From contig CP063163.1 of the NCBI GenBank assembly GCA_014960805.1, positions 2,250,001-2,314,000 of the forward strand: a stretch of DNA of 64,000 bases, in the 5' to 3' direction. Of this stretch, positions 35,411 through 44,099 are shown piece after piece (positions within the stretch are counted from its first letter, which is position 1; each line of letters opens with the position of its first letter). The notes below the pieces were generated by a model. The model did not search any database. It worked only from the letters and a program-made list of their open reading frames with translations, and was not told the origin of the DNA. The DNA comes from Cytobacillus suaedae. GTDB lineage: Bacteria > Bacillota > Bacilli > Bacillales > Bacillaceae_L. Both the position numbers and the translations under genes were made by a program.

Positions 35411-37456
35411 TTAATCTATTGAGATTTCAACCACGTCGTCAACATACTTTATTGTGCTATAACCCTGTATTTGTAGCTTATTGGGAAAAATACCTTCATT
35501 AGAACCTTGCTTAAATAACTCAGCATCAATTTTAGTTAGGTAATAGCGTGGGGGTTCTGTGTCGCTCATAAAATAATTATATTCTGTAGGATCATACGTA
35601 TTTCCATCGCGATCGATTAATATTCCATCACTAGAATGATAATGCATGTTTAAAGGTTCATCGTTTTCTGTTTTAAACTCGAAATGCAATGATTCATATT
35701 CTCTTTCTTCGGGTGGTGCATCTATAAATTCAACCCTCTTCTGAACTCCATCTATTATATTTTGAATTGAGATTTTATTTCCTAAATACTCAAAGTTTTG
35801 GGGGAATTTGGATTCCTCATTAAGGTCAAAGGTGACACGATCTTCTATAAATGAAAAAATTGAACTAAACTGAACTTTGAATTTTTTTGGCTTTTCAAAA
35901 TAAAGTGAGTCAAAACTACTTTGATAAAACCCATTTCTTGAATAATGATAACCATAAAGGTGGGCTTTAGATATTTTTTCTCCACTTTCAAGACTTTGGA
36001 TACGGACTTCATTAATATGTTTTTGTCCTTGTATTCTTTCAAAGTCATATTCAAGAACAGTTGTTGTTGGAGCATAAGCAATTTTTTTAAAAGTGATTGG
36101 GACACCTTCTATTTCGATTTGTTTATCTAATTCTTGTTCTACTGAAGCGTACTTTGTTACTGGGATGTTAAAACTCCATGAACCAGAAACCACATTCCTC
36201 TCATTAAAATTTCTGTGGAGCATTTCCTCAGGAATAGATGAATTTTCTCTTACCTTTAGTAGCTTAGAAATATTTAATTGAATGGTCCCACTTTCTTTAG
36301 AAATTGGTAATAAACTGAACTTTCCACTGAATACATTTTCACCTTTTTCCTGATCTAGTTTTTCTATTGGAAAATTAAAGAAAGGAACATTTTGATCATT
36401 TAAGATGTCTCTCTCATTTTCTACATACACCCCATCAAATACATTAATCGTATACTTATTACTTTCCTCATTTGTATCTTCTACTTCAAAATAAACAAGT
36501 GTTTGATATTCATCTGCAATAGCCGTTTTAATCTTTATTTTAATTCCATTGCTTTCATCTTCAAGGTTTAATGGCTCGCTCAAACCACTTTTTAAATAGG
36601 CAAGCATTTGCTCATCTTCTAGTTGGCGGAAGTCTAACCAGGAATAGTAAAGATATCCAAAAACATTCGTGAAAAATCCTATGACAAGAGCTATTGTTAA
36701 AACCGATGCAAACACGATGCTTTTGGTTGTTCGCTTCTTTTTTACCAGAAGCCTTTTCCCTAAAGTTTCATTTACTTTAGAAGTTATATGCTCCATGAAA
36801 GTATCAGGAATTTCTAGTTCTTCTGCCTCTCTTAATGTTACTATTACATTTTGTACAGAACCCAACACTCTTTGACAACTTTGACACGTGTGTATATGTA
36901 TCTCTAAATCTATCTTTCTCTTTCTATCTAACGTCCAACTTAGGTAATCGAAAAATTGATCTTGAAATCCCATACAACCTTCTTGTTGAATCGTGTTTTC
37001 AAACTCTTTGCTTAGTAATTGAATTCCTGTTAACAAATTGGTTTTTATCGTTTGAATAGGCACTTCTAAAATATGAGCAACTTGATCATATGGTAAATCC
37101 ATGAAATAGGATAGTATAATCGTATCTTTATACCTACTTTCCAATTCACTCAAATCGTTTAATATTTCATTATCAGTGACGAAAGCTTCTACTTGCTTGT
37201 TCTTTGCGATTTCCCGACATTCTTTTAAAAAAATTGAAATAACCCAGGCATCAAAATTAGTATTCTTTTTAAGCTTACGATTTTCATCATATATTTTCAT
37301 GATAACTCTATAAAATAAATCTTCTATTAACTGAGGATTTTTATTATAGGACCAAGCAAATTTATAAAATATTTCTTTTTTTGTATCAAACCAATCTAGG
37401 ATAGATTTCATGTCTCTTTCTTTTACTTTTTCTATCAAAAATGGATTTGTTTGCAT
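35411..37456 (-). CDS. Fused ECF-sigma-like / zinc-finger anti-sigma / membrane sensor protein
   Basis: 681 aa. Order: sigma region 2-like helices (about 16-85), sigma region 4-like helix-turn-helix (YKDTIILSYFMDLPYDQVAHILEVPIQTIKTNL, about 109-140), a zinc-finger anti-sigma signature H187-x3-C191-x2-C194, one membrane helix (about 247-268) and a 400-residue outer domain resembling DUF4179-type sensor domains. Normally sigma and anti-sigma are separate genes; here one chain carries both. ATG 37456 is favoured (AGGTGA, 5 bases); GTG 37465 is possible. Region 2 looks divergent, so activity as a true sigma factor is uncertain. It would need proteolysis to release the sigma part. Confidence 0.75.
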   Translation of the reverse strand: MQTNPFLIEKVKERDMKSILDWFDTKKEIFYKFAWSYNKNPQLIEDLFYRVIMKIYDENRKLKKNTNFDAWVISIFLKECREIAKNKQVEAFVTDNEILNDLSELESRYKDTIILSYFMDLPYDQVAHILEVPIQTIKTNLLTGIQLLSKEFENTIQQEGCMGFQDQFFDYLSWTLDRKRKIDLEIHIHTCQSCQRVLGSVQNVIVTLREAEELEIPDTFMEHITSKVNETLGKRLLVKKKRTTKSIVFASVLTIALVIGFFTNVFGYLYYSWLDFRQLEDEQMLAYLKSGLSEPLNLEDESNGIKIKIKTAIADEYQTLVYFEVEDTNEESNKYTINVFDGVYVENERDILNDQNVPFFNFPIEKLDQEKGENVFSGKFSLLPISKESGTIQLNISKLLKVRENSSIPEEMLHRNFNERNVVSGSWSFNIPVTKYASVEQELDKQIEIEGVPITFKKIAYAPTTTVLEYDFERIQGQKHINEVRIQSLESGEKISKAHLYGYHYSRNGFYQSSFDSLYFEKPKKFKVQFSSIFSFIEDRVTFDLNEESKFPQNFEYLGNKISIQNIIDGVQKRVEFIDAPPEEREYESLHFEFKTENDEPLNMHYHSSDGILIDRDGNTYDPTEYNYFMSDTEPPRYYLTKIDAELFKQGSNEGIFPNKLQIQGYSTIKYVDDVVEISID

Positions 37457-37525
37457 GTCATTCACCTACTCTTATCCATTAATTTTACATAATCTCTATT
37501 AATCATTTTAACTAAGCTGCGTCTC

Positions 37526-37870
37526 TCAAAAGGAAGTGTAGAGGTTCTTTAGTGTATCAAGTCTAGGTGTAAATATGAATAGATCATTATAGTTTCTAAC
37601 TACATATTCCTCAATAACCTTCATTCCCTCTCTAAAGCTATTAACTAGTATCATTGTGTATTTTTCATTCCACACAAATTGATTAATCCGCCATAGTTCA
37701 TCTGCAAGTAGTTGAAACTTGTATTCTTCTACTAGTAGTTTGATTTGATAAAATTTATCTGGATTTTCTATGTAACTCTTATTTCTATTGTCATAATTGG
37801 TTTGAACAAATTTAACAAAGCCGTCTATGTTTTCAGCCAACATCCTAGCAATTCGCATTTCGTAGTTCAA
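37526..37870 (-). CDS. Hypothetical protein, 114 aa
   Basis: A TTG start with AAGGAG 8 bases upstream begins a soluble, mostly helical protein rich in Tyr, Asn and Phe (NYDNRNKSYIENPDKFYQIKL, broken across 25-45). I do not recognise a family. It has no cysteines, no signal peptide and no membrane helix. It is upstream of the sigma/anti-sigma fusion gene on the same strand, with a 69-base gap, and could be cotranscribed. Confidence 0.6.
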   Translation of the reverse strand: MNYEMRIARMLAENIDGFVKFVQTNYDNRNKSYIENPDKFYQIKLLVEEYKFQLLADELWRINQFVWNEKYTMILVNSFREGMKVIEEYVVRNYNDLFIFTPRLDTLKNLYTSF

Positions 37871-38046
37871 TTTTACATCTCCTTAAATATCCACGACTTT
37901 TTCTTTATTTTATCACTTAATTTTAATGTTGTCAGAAAATTACATGTATAATTGATGTCTCTCGTTTCACCGTTCTACGAATAAGAATAGATAGATTACT
38001 AATTATATGGGAAACAATTGTAACATTGATATAAACTAAACAGAAA

Positions 38047-38075
38047 AAATCACCATGAAAATTTCCTGGTGATTT
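38047..38075 (-). terminator. Terminator of the RsgA-type gene
   Basis: AAATCACCA / TGGTGATTT with an 11-base loop and TTTT on the minus strand, 23 bases past the stop. Confidence 0.8.
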
Positions 38076-38098
38076 CTTTACTCCGAAATAATTACTAT

Positions 38099-39178
38099 TC
38101 ATCCTTCCCTCAAATTCTTTTTTCTTCTTTTATTTAACTGAACTTCGAGATTTTTTATTTTATGATTTAATCTTTGAAGTTCATCTGATTGTTTTAGATA
38201 GCTCTCAAATCTACTCTCGCTAATATTCCGATCTTCGATAGCCTTTTTAATCGCGCATTCTGGCTCCGATTGATGGCAGCAATTTGAATATTTACATTGA
38301 CTGATAAGTGAAGTAATGTCTCTAAAGCTCTCCTCAAGAACCTCTTCGTCTCCCCAAAGCTGTACTTCCCTTAAGCCTGGAGTATCTATAATTACAGATC
38401 CAGAAGAGTGTTGGATTAATTCAGCACTTGTAGTCGTATGCTTCCCTTTTCCCGTAGCCTTACTTACCTCTTGTTTTCTTTGTTTATCTATCCCCAACAA
38501 TGCGTTGGTAATAGTTGACTTACCTACACCTGAAGAACCAAGAAAAGCAATAGATTGACCTATAGTTAGAAAGGAATATATTACAGACATGTTTATATCT
38601 TTTTCCGCACTTATAGGAAAGAATGGTACTCCGACCGCTACAGATTTGACCTGTTCTATACGCTCTTCTACTCTACTACAAACATCTAATTTATTTAGTA
38701 GGATAACAGGAGTTGCACCACTATTGTACGCCAACGTAAGATACCTTTCTATTCTACGAAGATCAAAATCACCATCCAATCCACATACAATAAAGACGGT
38801 ATCTATATTCGCTGCAATAACTTGTTCTTCTGTCTTTCCACCTTCAAGTATCCCCCGCTTTATTTTTCTTCCTCCAGATATGGCTAACTTGCGCGAGAAA
38901 TAACTTTTTCTTGGCAAAACAGCATGAATAAATCCAAACTGACTATTTTCTTTTATTTCGAATACTACCCAATCACCTATTGCAGGAAAGTCCTTTGACT
39001 GGTTGGCTTGATATCTAAATTTTCCTGTTAATTTAGCATGAAGCTCATTTAATCCATCATTAATGATGTAGTTATCATTTATTCTTTTTACTATTCTCCC
39101 TCGAATGAGTCCACTTTCCTTGTAATTCTGAATACTTTCAGCAAAAAATGAATTCCATCCTAATCCTTCTAATGTCAT
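38099..39178 (-). CDS. rsgA: Ribosome small-subunit-dependent GTPase A (RsgA), long form
   Basis: 359 aa circularly permuted GTPase. It has an OB-type N-terminus (about 25-95), G4 NKLD (162-165), G1 GSSGVGKS (214-221), G3 DTPG (265-268) and the C-terminal zinc site C295, C300, H302, C308. RsgA checks late 30S maturation and is stimulated by the ribosome. B. subtilis RsgA is about 298 aa; the extra length here is at both ends, including a Lys/Arg-rich tail. ATG 39178 follows GGAGG by 8 bases. Because it stands outside the usual prkC-rsgA-rpe cluster, it may be a second paralogue. Confidence 0.85.
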   Translation of the reverse strand: MTLEGLGWNSFFAESIQNYKESGLIRGRIVKRINDNYIINDGLNELHAKLTGKFRYQANQSKDFPAIGDWVVFEIKENSQFGFIHAVLPRKSYFSRKLAISGGRKIKRGILEGGKTEEQVIAANIDTVFIVCGLDGDFDLRRIERYLTLAYNSGATPVILLNKLDVCSRVEERIEQVKSVAVGVPFFPISAEKDINMSVIYSFLTIGQSIAFLGSSGVGKSTITNALLGIDKQRKQEVSKATGKGKHTTTSAELIQHSSGSVIIDTPGLREVQLWGDEEVLEESFRDITSLISQCKYSNCCHQSEPECAIKKAIEDRNISESRFESYLKQSDELQRLNHKIKNLEVQLNKRRKKNLREG

Positions 39179-39651
39179 CTTCTTTTCCTCCAATTATGTT
39201 GTTGATTTCTATAAATTGAAGAAAAATTCACCTTTACCACCTAAGATTTTTTCATATAAAAGGCCACAGGATAACAATAACCCTGTGGCCCAACTTATTC
39301 TCAAACTCAGCAAAAACCGTTTAACGACATTAATCAAATACAATATAATCCTATTGTTATAGAATTTAAAGTAATCCGTCAGAGTGAGTGTGAATAAAAG
39401 TGTTCTTTAAGGTGATAACCACTAAATTTCTCTTCATCGTTTACACTCACTCCCTTCAATAAATAATAAGGAAATATTAACATATATGTAACTATAATAC
39501 AATTCTTATTTTATAATTATGTTTACTCCGTCATATTCTCTTGCAATCAACAAAGCTTTGCTACTAGTTTTAACATTCCTGTTAAGGATAACATCTTTAA
39601 CCACATGCTCGAATAGTATAAGAGCAATACCATACTGGAAAGGAGAAATTC
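39179..39651. other. Intergenic region with a candidate small transcript
   Basis: 473 bases without a protein gene I can support. On the minus strand it has a terminator-like hairpin with T-run (39262-39290), an upstream 10-bp perfect inverted repeat (39382-39391 with 39443-39452) and, between its arms, a 23-codon frame (ATG 39437 to TAA 39366) with GAAGGGAG about 12 bases upstream. This could be an attenuator leader of the RsgA gene or a separate small RNA. The plus-strand end contains the tgl promoter region. Confidence 0.45.
39262..39290 (-). terminator. Terminator-like hairpin upstream of the RsgA gene
   Basis: GGCCACAGG / CCTGTGGCC with TTTTATAT after it on the minus strand. It lies 84 bases before the RsgA start, with no minus-strand gene behind it for 1.6 kb. 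Confidence 0.7.
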
Positions 39652-40491
39652 ATGATACAAATATCTGGTATGCCCTTTCAACCAAATGGAATAAACATTG
39701 GAAATATTGAAAAGGAAATTATTCAGCAAATGTCCAACACTCGCGTATTATACTCATATTCTTCTGCTAATGAACTTTTATTTGAGCTTAACCTCCGTAA
39801 AAACATTTTAGAAAGTGCGATAGAAATGAATAGTAGCCAAGCTGAGTTTACAACTTTTCAGCACGCGTATTGTAATGAAGCCTATTGGAATCGAACATAT
39901 GAAGGTGGCTTTCGGTTAAAGCCTAACGTAAATCCATCTGATGCCATTCTGGACATTTATCAAAGTAGTTCACAGTATGCCTTTGAATGTGCAACTGCAT
40001 GTATCATCATCTTTTACCATGCCGTGCTAAAGAGTATCGGAAAGCCTCTTTTCAATTCGCTATTTCAGTCTCTTTATTTATATAGCTGGCATTCTGATCC
40101 TGACCTCGGGATTAATACGTACTATGGGGAACATTTCTTGCCTGGTGATGTTGTTTATTTCCGCAATCCAGATTACAACCCAGAAACCTCATGGTATAGG
40201 GGAGTAAACGCGGTGACGATGAGGGATGGAACTTTTTTCGGCCACGGTGTGGGAATAAAGAGCACTCAAGAAATGATTGAGTTTTTGAATAAATATAGAC
40301 GTCCAACTAGTGGTCAATCTGCTTACTTAACCCAATTAGTTACAAACCCTTCCTTTCAGCGTCTATTTGCAATATCCACTTATCAAAGAGGCTCAGTTCC
40401 CAAAAAGCAATATAAAGTATGTCATCATAATAGAAGTTCAATTTCTTTTCTACACTATCTTTCTTATTACCACAAACAGTTCAGTCAATAA
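39652..40491 (+). CDS. tgl: Spore-coat protein-glutamine gamma-glutamyltransferase
   Basis: 279 aa. Matches Bacillus Tgl transglutaminase: active-site stretch FECATA with C113 and E112 (C116 and E115 in B. subtilis), SQAEFTTFQHAYCNEAYWNRTYEGGF (about 62-87) and the GDVVYFRNPDYNPETSWYRGVNAV region. It cross-links spore-coat proteins through glutamyl-lysine bonds late in sporulation. It is about 34 residues longer than the B. subtilis enzyme, mainly at the C-terminus. GGAGAAATTC precedes ATG 39652. In B. subtilis the gene is made in the mother cell under SigK; the same is inferred here from its neighbour, the YjcZ-type gene. Confidence 0.92.
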   Translation: MIQISGMPFQPNGINIGNIEKEIIQQMSNTRVLYSYSSANELLFELNLRKNILESAIEMNSSQAEFTTFQHAYCNEAYWNRTYEGGFRLKPNVNPSDAILDIYQSSSQYAFECATACIIIFYHAVLKSIGKPLFNSLFQSLYLYSWHSDPDLGINTYYGEHFLPGDVVYFRNPDYNPETSWYRGVNAVTMRDGTFFGHGVGIKSTQEMIEFLNKYRRPTSGQSAYLTQLVTNPSFQRLFAISTYQRGSVPKKQYKVCHHNRSSISFLHYLSYYHKQFSQ

Positions 40492-40592
40492 ACCTCTATG
40501 ACATTCACCCATTTTCTTTACGAATTGGGGCAATTTTGAATTAGGTGAGTATAATGTAGTGAAAATACCCTATTTCGAAAGGAAGTCTGATC

Positions 40593-40832
40593 ATGGAGGC
40601 ATATGTCAATACAGCACCATATATGGGTGCTAACGTAAATGCAGCACCTTATATGGGGGCTAACGTAAATGCAGCACCAGTCTTAGGAGCAAATGTACCA
40701 CCTCAACCAACAAATATTGCGCCTAGTTACGGATATACTTGTCCAACACCATGTAACAATACCTTCGTACTAATTGTTGTGTTGTTTATCTTATTAATCA
40801 TCGTAGGTACTTGCTACTATCCAAAATGTTAG
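40593..40832 (+). CDS. YjcZ-family sporulation membrane peptide with N-terminal decapeptide repeats
   Basis: 79 aa. The C-terminal helix FVLIVVLFILLIIVGTCYY (54-72) is the hallmark of the YjcZ/SscA group of small sporulation proteins. In front of it are three near-identical ten-residue repeats (NTAPYMGANV, NAAPYMGANV, NAAPVLGANV), then a Pro/Cys-rich stretch. GAAAGGAAG precedes ATG 40593. It follows tgl by 100 bases. A role in spore assembly is inferred from the family. Confidence 0.8.
   Translation: MEAYVNTAPYMGANVNAAPYMGANVNAAPVLGANVPPQPTNIAPSYGYTCPTPCNNTFVLIVVLFILLIIVGTCYYPKC
40608..40697 (+). repeat. Three 30-bp in-frame direct repeats
   Basis: Three 30-base units (40608, 40638, 40668) encode the decapeptide repeat of the YjcZ-type gene. 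Units 1 and 2 are nearly identical; unit 3 has drifted. Confidence 0.85.
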
Positions 40833-40871
40833 TAACATAGATGTCGTATTTTTTAAAAAACTGAACAAAAA

Positions 40872-40904
40872 AACAAGAACATGTTAGTTTAATATGTTCT
40901 TGTT
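40872..40904. terminator. Bidirectional terminator between YjcZ-type and hydrolase genes
   Basis: AACAAGAACAT / ATGTTCTTGTT perfect 11-bp stem with A- and T-rich flanks. Confidence 0.85.
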
Positions 40905-40918
40905 TTGCTGTTCTTTAT

Positions 40919-41785
40919 TTATGAAATTCTATTCGTTTGTAAAAAGTTATTCATGTTATCATCAATTACATTTGATGTTTTGCCAAGCCAAATTAAATGT
41001 CCCCATGAGTCAAGTACACAAAGTTCCGAGGACTTAATATTCTTATGAGCGTAATAGGCATGATCTAATGGTACAGATGCGTCGTGTTTGCTATGCAAAA
41101 TGAGTGATGGACAAGTTATTGCTTGTAAGTTTTCAAGGGTTATTTCATTAACTTGTATTAAATCTATAAAAAAACCAGAACCTGATCTTTGCCTGTTATT
41201 CATTTTTCTAATGAGTTCTATATCCTCCTTACTTATTTTATCTTTTGCATCATTATACTTAAGTTTGCTAAATGAAGAAAACATTTGTTTAAAGATAAAA
41301 TGCGGGAAGAAATTATTCATAGAAGAAATTAATCCCCAGGTAAATTTTTCAGTATTTGGTCTAAATAAGATTCTCGCCGCTTTGTATTCTTTATCCTTAG
41401 GCATTAGCCACTTTTTCGTAACTGCAGATTGTAACGTAAGTGAACGAACACGGTCTGGATATTTAGAGGCAAAATAGATTCCACTTGGTCCACCGGCAGA
41501 AATTGCAAGAATATGGACTTTTTCGATGGACAAAAAGTCTATTAATTTCAAATAATATTCACATGCTAGTAAAAGACTTTTACCAATTTCCTTAGAAGTA
41601 CCACCATATCCTGCTCTTGAAGGGGTAATTATAGAATAACCATTATCGACTAAAGACTTATAGCCGAATTCTTCATGACAATTTGAATGGCCCCCATGCA
41701 TGACAAAAATAGGTTCCCCGTTTCCTATAATGGAATACTCAATTGATATACCTTCAGTTTCAAATACGCTTATGTTTCTTTCCAT
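40919..41785 (-). CDS. Alpha/beta-fold hydrolase
   Basis: 288 aa. Oxyanion-hole motif HGGHSN (about 31-36), nucleophile elbow AISAGG (near 95), acid in SKHDASVP and His in SWGHLIW near the C-terminus, so the catalytic triad Ser-Asp-His is complete. It is cytoplasmic and the substrate is unknown. The ATG at 41785 is chosen; GGAAGG is only 3 bases from it, and a GTG at 41797 is the alternative. It is a single gene, divergent from the DUF2642 pair. Confidence 0.82.
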   Translation of the reverse strand: MERNISVFETEGISIEYSIIGNGEPIFVMHGGHSNCHEEFGYKSLVDNGYSIITPSRAGYGGTSKEIGKSLLLACEYYLKLIDFLSIEKVHILAISAGGPSGIYFASKYPDRVRSLTLQSAVTKKWLMPKDKEYKAARILFRPNTEKFTWGLISSMNNFFPHFIFKQMFSSFSKLKYNDAKDKISKEDIELIRKMNNRQRSGSGFFIDLIQVNEITLENLQAITCPSLILHSKHDASVPLDHAYYAHKNIKSSELCVLDSWGHLIWLGKTSNVIDDNMNNFLQTNRIS

Positions 41786-41993
41786 ACACCTTCCCACTTT
41801 CTCTTACATAATCATAGTTTCAAATAATAAAAGTGAATCGCTGAACAAAAGTAAATGAGCAAAATTATTCACTATTTCTTTTATATGTATTGCTTAATAA
41901 AACGCTTATTTCTAGGCAAATGACTAGGGCAAAAACCCATTATCTGCATACGTTGTGAATGTATTGCAAATAGATGATGGAGGTTAACCCAAA

Positions 41994-42251
41994 ATGAATA
42001 ACATGTATAACCATATGAATCAACCAATGCATATGCAGCCTACTATGCAACCAAAACAAGTTGTCATTGTTGAGCCATTTGTATATGCAACAGTTAGTAC
42101 CCTTGTAGGAAAAAGAGCTGTAATTGAAACATCAAGAGGTAACTTATCAGGTACAGTGATAGATGTTAAACCTGATCATTTAGTACTCCAAGAGCGTGAT
42201 TCTACATTTTTTGTACGTTTATTAGAAATTATTTGGATTATGCCTGAATAG
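41994..42251 (+). CDS. DUF2642 (YuzF-type) small protein, copy 1
   Basis: 85 aa. A Met/Gln/His-rich N-terminus is followed by the conserved core EPFVYATVSTLVGKRAVIE, TSRGNLSGTVIDVKPDHLVL and FFVRLLEIIWIMP, the DUF2642 pattern seen in Bacillus sporulation-associated small proteins. The core is probably an Sm/SH3-like beta barrel. GGAGG lies 10 bases before ATG 41994. A close paralogue follows 30 bases downstream. The function is unknown. Confidence 0.75.
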   Translation: MNNMYNHMNQPMHMQPTMQPKQVVIVEPFVYATVSTLVGKRAVIETSRGNLSGTVIDVKPDHLVLQERDSTFFVRLLEIIWIMPE

Positions 42252-42281
42252 CAAAATTTATCACGTAAGGAGTTTAATAGT

Positions 42282-42539
42282 ATGAACCATATGTATCACC
42301 AAGTCCAATCTATTCACACTATGCAGCCAGAACAGGTTGTAGTAGTTGAGCCGTTCGTATATTCTGCTACTTGTACTCTGGTTGGTAAACCAGTAGTTCT
42401 TGAAACTACAAGAGGAAGAGTAACTGGCTTAGTAATGGATGTTAAACCTGACCATGTAGTACTACAGGAACGTGATTCTACCTTCTTTGTCCGTCTGTGT
42501 GAAGTGGTCTGGATTATGCCTGACAAATATCTAAAATAA
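42282..42539 (+). CDS. DUF2642 (YuzF-type) small protein, copy 2
   Basis: 85 aa, same length and architecture as copy 1 and clearly a tandem duplication (shared EPFVY, TLVGK, DVKPDH, VLQERDSTFFVRL, WIMP), but with Cys in TCTLVG and RLCEVV. AAGGAG lies 9 bases before ATG 42282. It is probably cotranscribed with copy 1. The function is unknown; the pair may form a heteromer. Confidence 0.75.
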   Translation: MNHMYHQVQSIHTMQPEQVVVVEPFVYSATCTLVGKPVVLETTRGRVTGLVMDVKPDHVVLQERDSTFFVRLCEVVWIMPDKYLK

Positions 42540-43017
42540 TCGCATAAAACTTTACTTCTCATCATGGAGATGTAAAGTTGTACATAAGTTGATCTCTGTC
42601 TAACTATCTGCTTCAAAAGAAATAAGCGTTAATCTTATTGGATCAACGCTAAACCTTGTTGGAAAAGTAGATTTTGAATTGATTTAAGGTATTTATAAAG
42701 CACCTTAACTACCTCTATAATCCAATTATACCAATTATTTCATAAAAAAATAAGTCTATTTTTTCCACACTACTATATTTATAGAATCAACATTATTACC
42801 AGCAAAGGATTTGTTTTGCTCACTATAAATTTATGATGGCTGTTCTAGAAAAGCTTGGACTCACATCAGAGGATCCTGCTCTAGAAAAGATCGCTTTAAA
42901 ATTATCATCAATAAATGTCTAAGAGAATCTATCACCAATATGGATTAATGGCTTGCGTATTTCAAACGTATCATTTAAACTTTTTCCTATGCTTGTTTTA
43001 GGTAAGGAAGTGATAAT
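42540..43017. other. Intergenic region with hairpins and a small open-frame remnant
   Basis: 478 bases. A hairpin AACTTTAC / GTAAAGTT (42548-42579) follows the DUF2642 pair, and an AGCGTT / AACGCT repeat lies near 42625-42652. A 29-codon frame (ATG 42833 to TAA 42922; MMAVLEKLGLTSEDPALEK...) looks protein-like but has no ribosome-binding site, and its frame is open for 16 codons before the ATG. It may be the tail of a decayed gene. No other gene was seen. Confidence 0.4.
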
Positions 43018-43599
43018 ATGGAAAGTCATCTATTAGCCAATTTATATCGTTTAAGGTACATTGAACGGTGGAGCTTAATGAGAAATGTAATGAAGGAAAA
43101 CGTAGCAGAACATTCCTTTCATGTCTCTGTTTTAACACATTGTCTCTGCTCAATCGCAAATGTTGTATTTAATAAAGAAGTGAATACTGAAAGAGCTGTC
43201 ACTTTATCTCTCTTTCATGACGTAACAGAAGTATTTACTGGTGATATACCAACACCAGTCAAACACCATAATCGTGATATTCTAAAGAATTTTAGAGATA
43301 TCGAGGAATTAGCCGCAGAGAAATTAACTAGTCAAGCTCCTGAAGAACTAAGAGATGTCTACAGAGATGTAATACAAAATCAGACCGAGGAAGAATTGAC
43401 ACGATACATAAAAGCAGCAGACCTTTTAGATGCATATTTAAAGTGTGCAACTGAATTATCGGCTGGAAACAGAGAATTTGTTGTAGCTAAAAAACAAATA
43501 GAGGAAAAGATCAACAGCCTTAATATGCCTGAAGTGGAATACTTTCTTACCCATCTTGCCCCGAGCTTTGAAAAAACCTTAGACGAGATTTCAGAGTAA
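43018..43599 (+). CDS. yfbR: 5'-deoxynucleotidase (YfbR-type HD-domain phosphohydrolase)
   Basis: 193 aa, closely follows E. coli YfbR: HLLANLYRLRYIERWSLMRN, ENVAEHSFHVSVLTH, FHDVTEVFTGDIPTPVK and ELSAGNREF. The metal ligands H32, H67, D68 and the later Asp in the AADLLDAY helix (about 133) are present. It hydrolyses deoxyribonucleoside 5'-monophosphates to deoxynucleosides and phosphate. AGGAAG precedes ATG 43018. It is a single gene with a strong terminator. Confidence 0.93.
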   Translation: MESHLLANLYRLRYIERWSLMRNVMKENVAEHSFHVSVLTHCLCSIANVVFNKEVNTERAVTLSLFHDVTEVFTGDIPTPVKHHNRDILKNFRDIEELAAEKLTSQAPEELRDVYRDVIQNQTEEELTRYIKAADLLDAYLKCATELSAGNREFVVAKKQIEEKINSLNMPEVEYFLTHLAPSFEKTLDEISE

Positions 43600-43635
43600 G
43601 AAATTCTCTTACACTTTTCAAATTTTATTACGAAA

Positions 43636-43668
43636 AAACAGGACAGGTAAAGGTCACCTGTCCTGTTT
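43636..43668. terminator. Bidirectional terminator after yfbR
   Basis: AAACAGGACAGGT / ACCTGTCCTGTTT perfect 13-bp stem, 7-base loop, A-run before and TTTTT after. Confidence 0.9.
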
Positions 43669-43675
43669 TTCTTGC

Positions 43676-44074
43676 TTATTTAACTCTTGAGAGCTTCGGC
43701 ACAAAATAGATTGCTAGAGCACTTACAATTAAGTGAAGTATATGAGCAGTTAACTTATATTGTGCCTCTAAGCTTACTTCTGCCGTGTAAGTGTTATACA
43801 AGAAACCTAGCAAGACAATGATTGAAAACCAAAGAACTGGTTTCTTCGTATACTTTTGGAAGAAGTAAAACAGAATAGCTCCAATAAACAGTGAGATAAA
43901 GGTTGCAAAAGAAATAAATACAATATAAAGTGTATCACGATTCTGACCAACAAAAGAAATATCGTGACCTAAAACTAAACCCATAATTAGAAACATCGCA
44001 TTGGCAATTAACAGTATAAGAAAACCTGCTAAAATACCTGTTCTAACATAAGACATAAAATTTTTCTTGAACAT
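43676..44074 (-). CDS. Small four-helix membrane protein
   Basis: 132 aa with four hydrophobic segments (about 12-35, 48-70, 78-95, 105-125). It resembles the DUF6069 group of small membrane proteins that accompany oxidoreductase genes. No catalytic motif is seen. GGAGGAG precedes ATG 44074. It begins 25 bases after the NmrA-like gene, so they share a transcript under the TetR-type operator at 45001. Confidence 0.7.
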   Translation of the reverse strand: MFKKNFMSYVRTGILAGFLILLIANAMFLIMGLVLGHDISFVGQNRDTLYIVFISFATFISLFIGAILFYFFQKYTKKPVLWFSIIVLLGFLYNTYTAEVSLEAQYKLTAHILHLIVSALAIYFVPKLSRVK

Positions 44075-44099
44075 TTAATTCTCCTCCTTTAACTTATTT

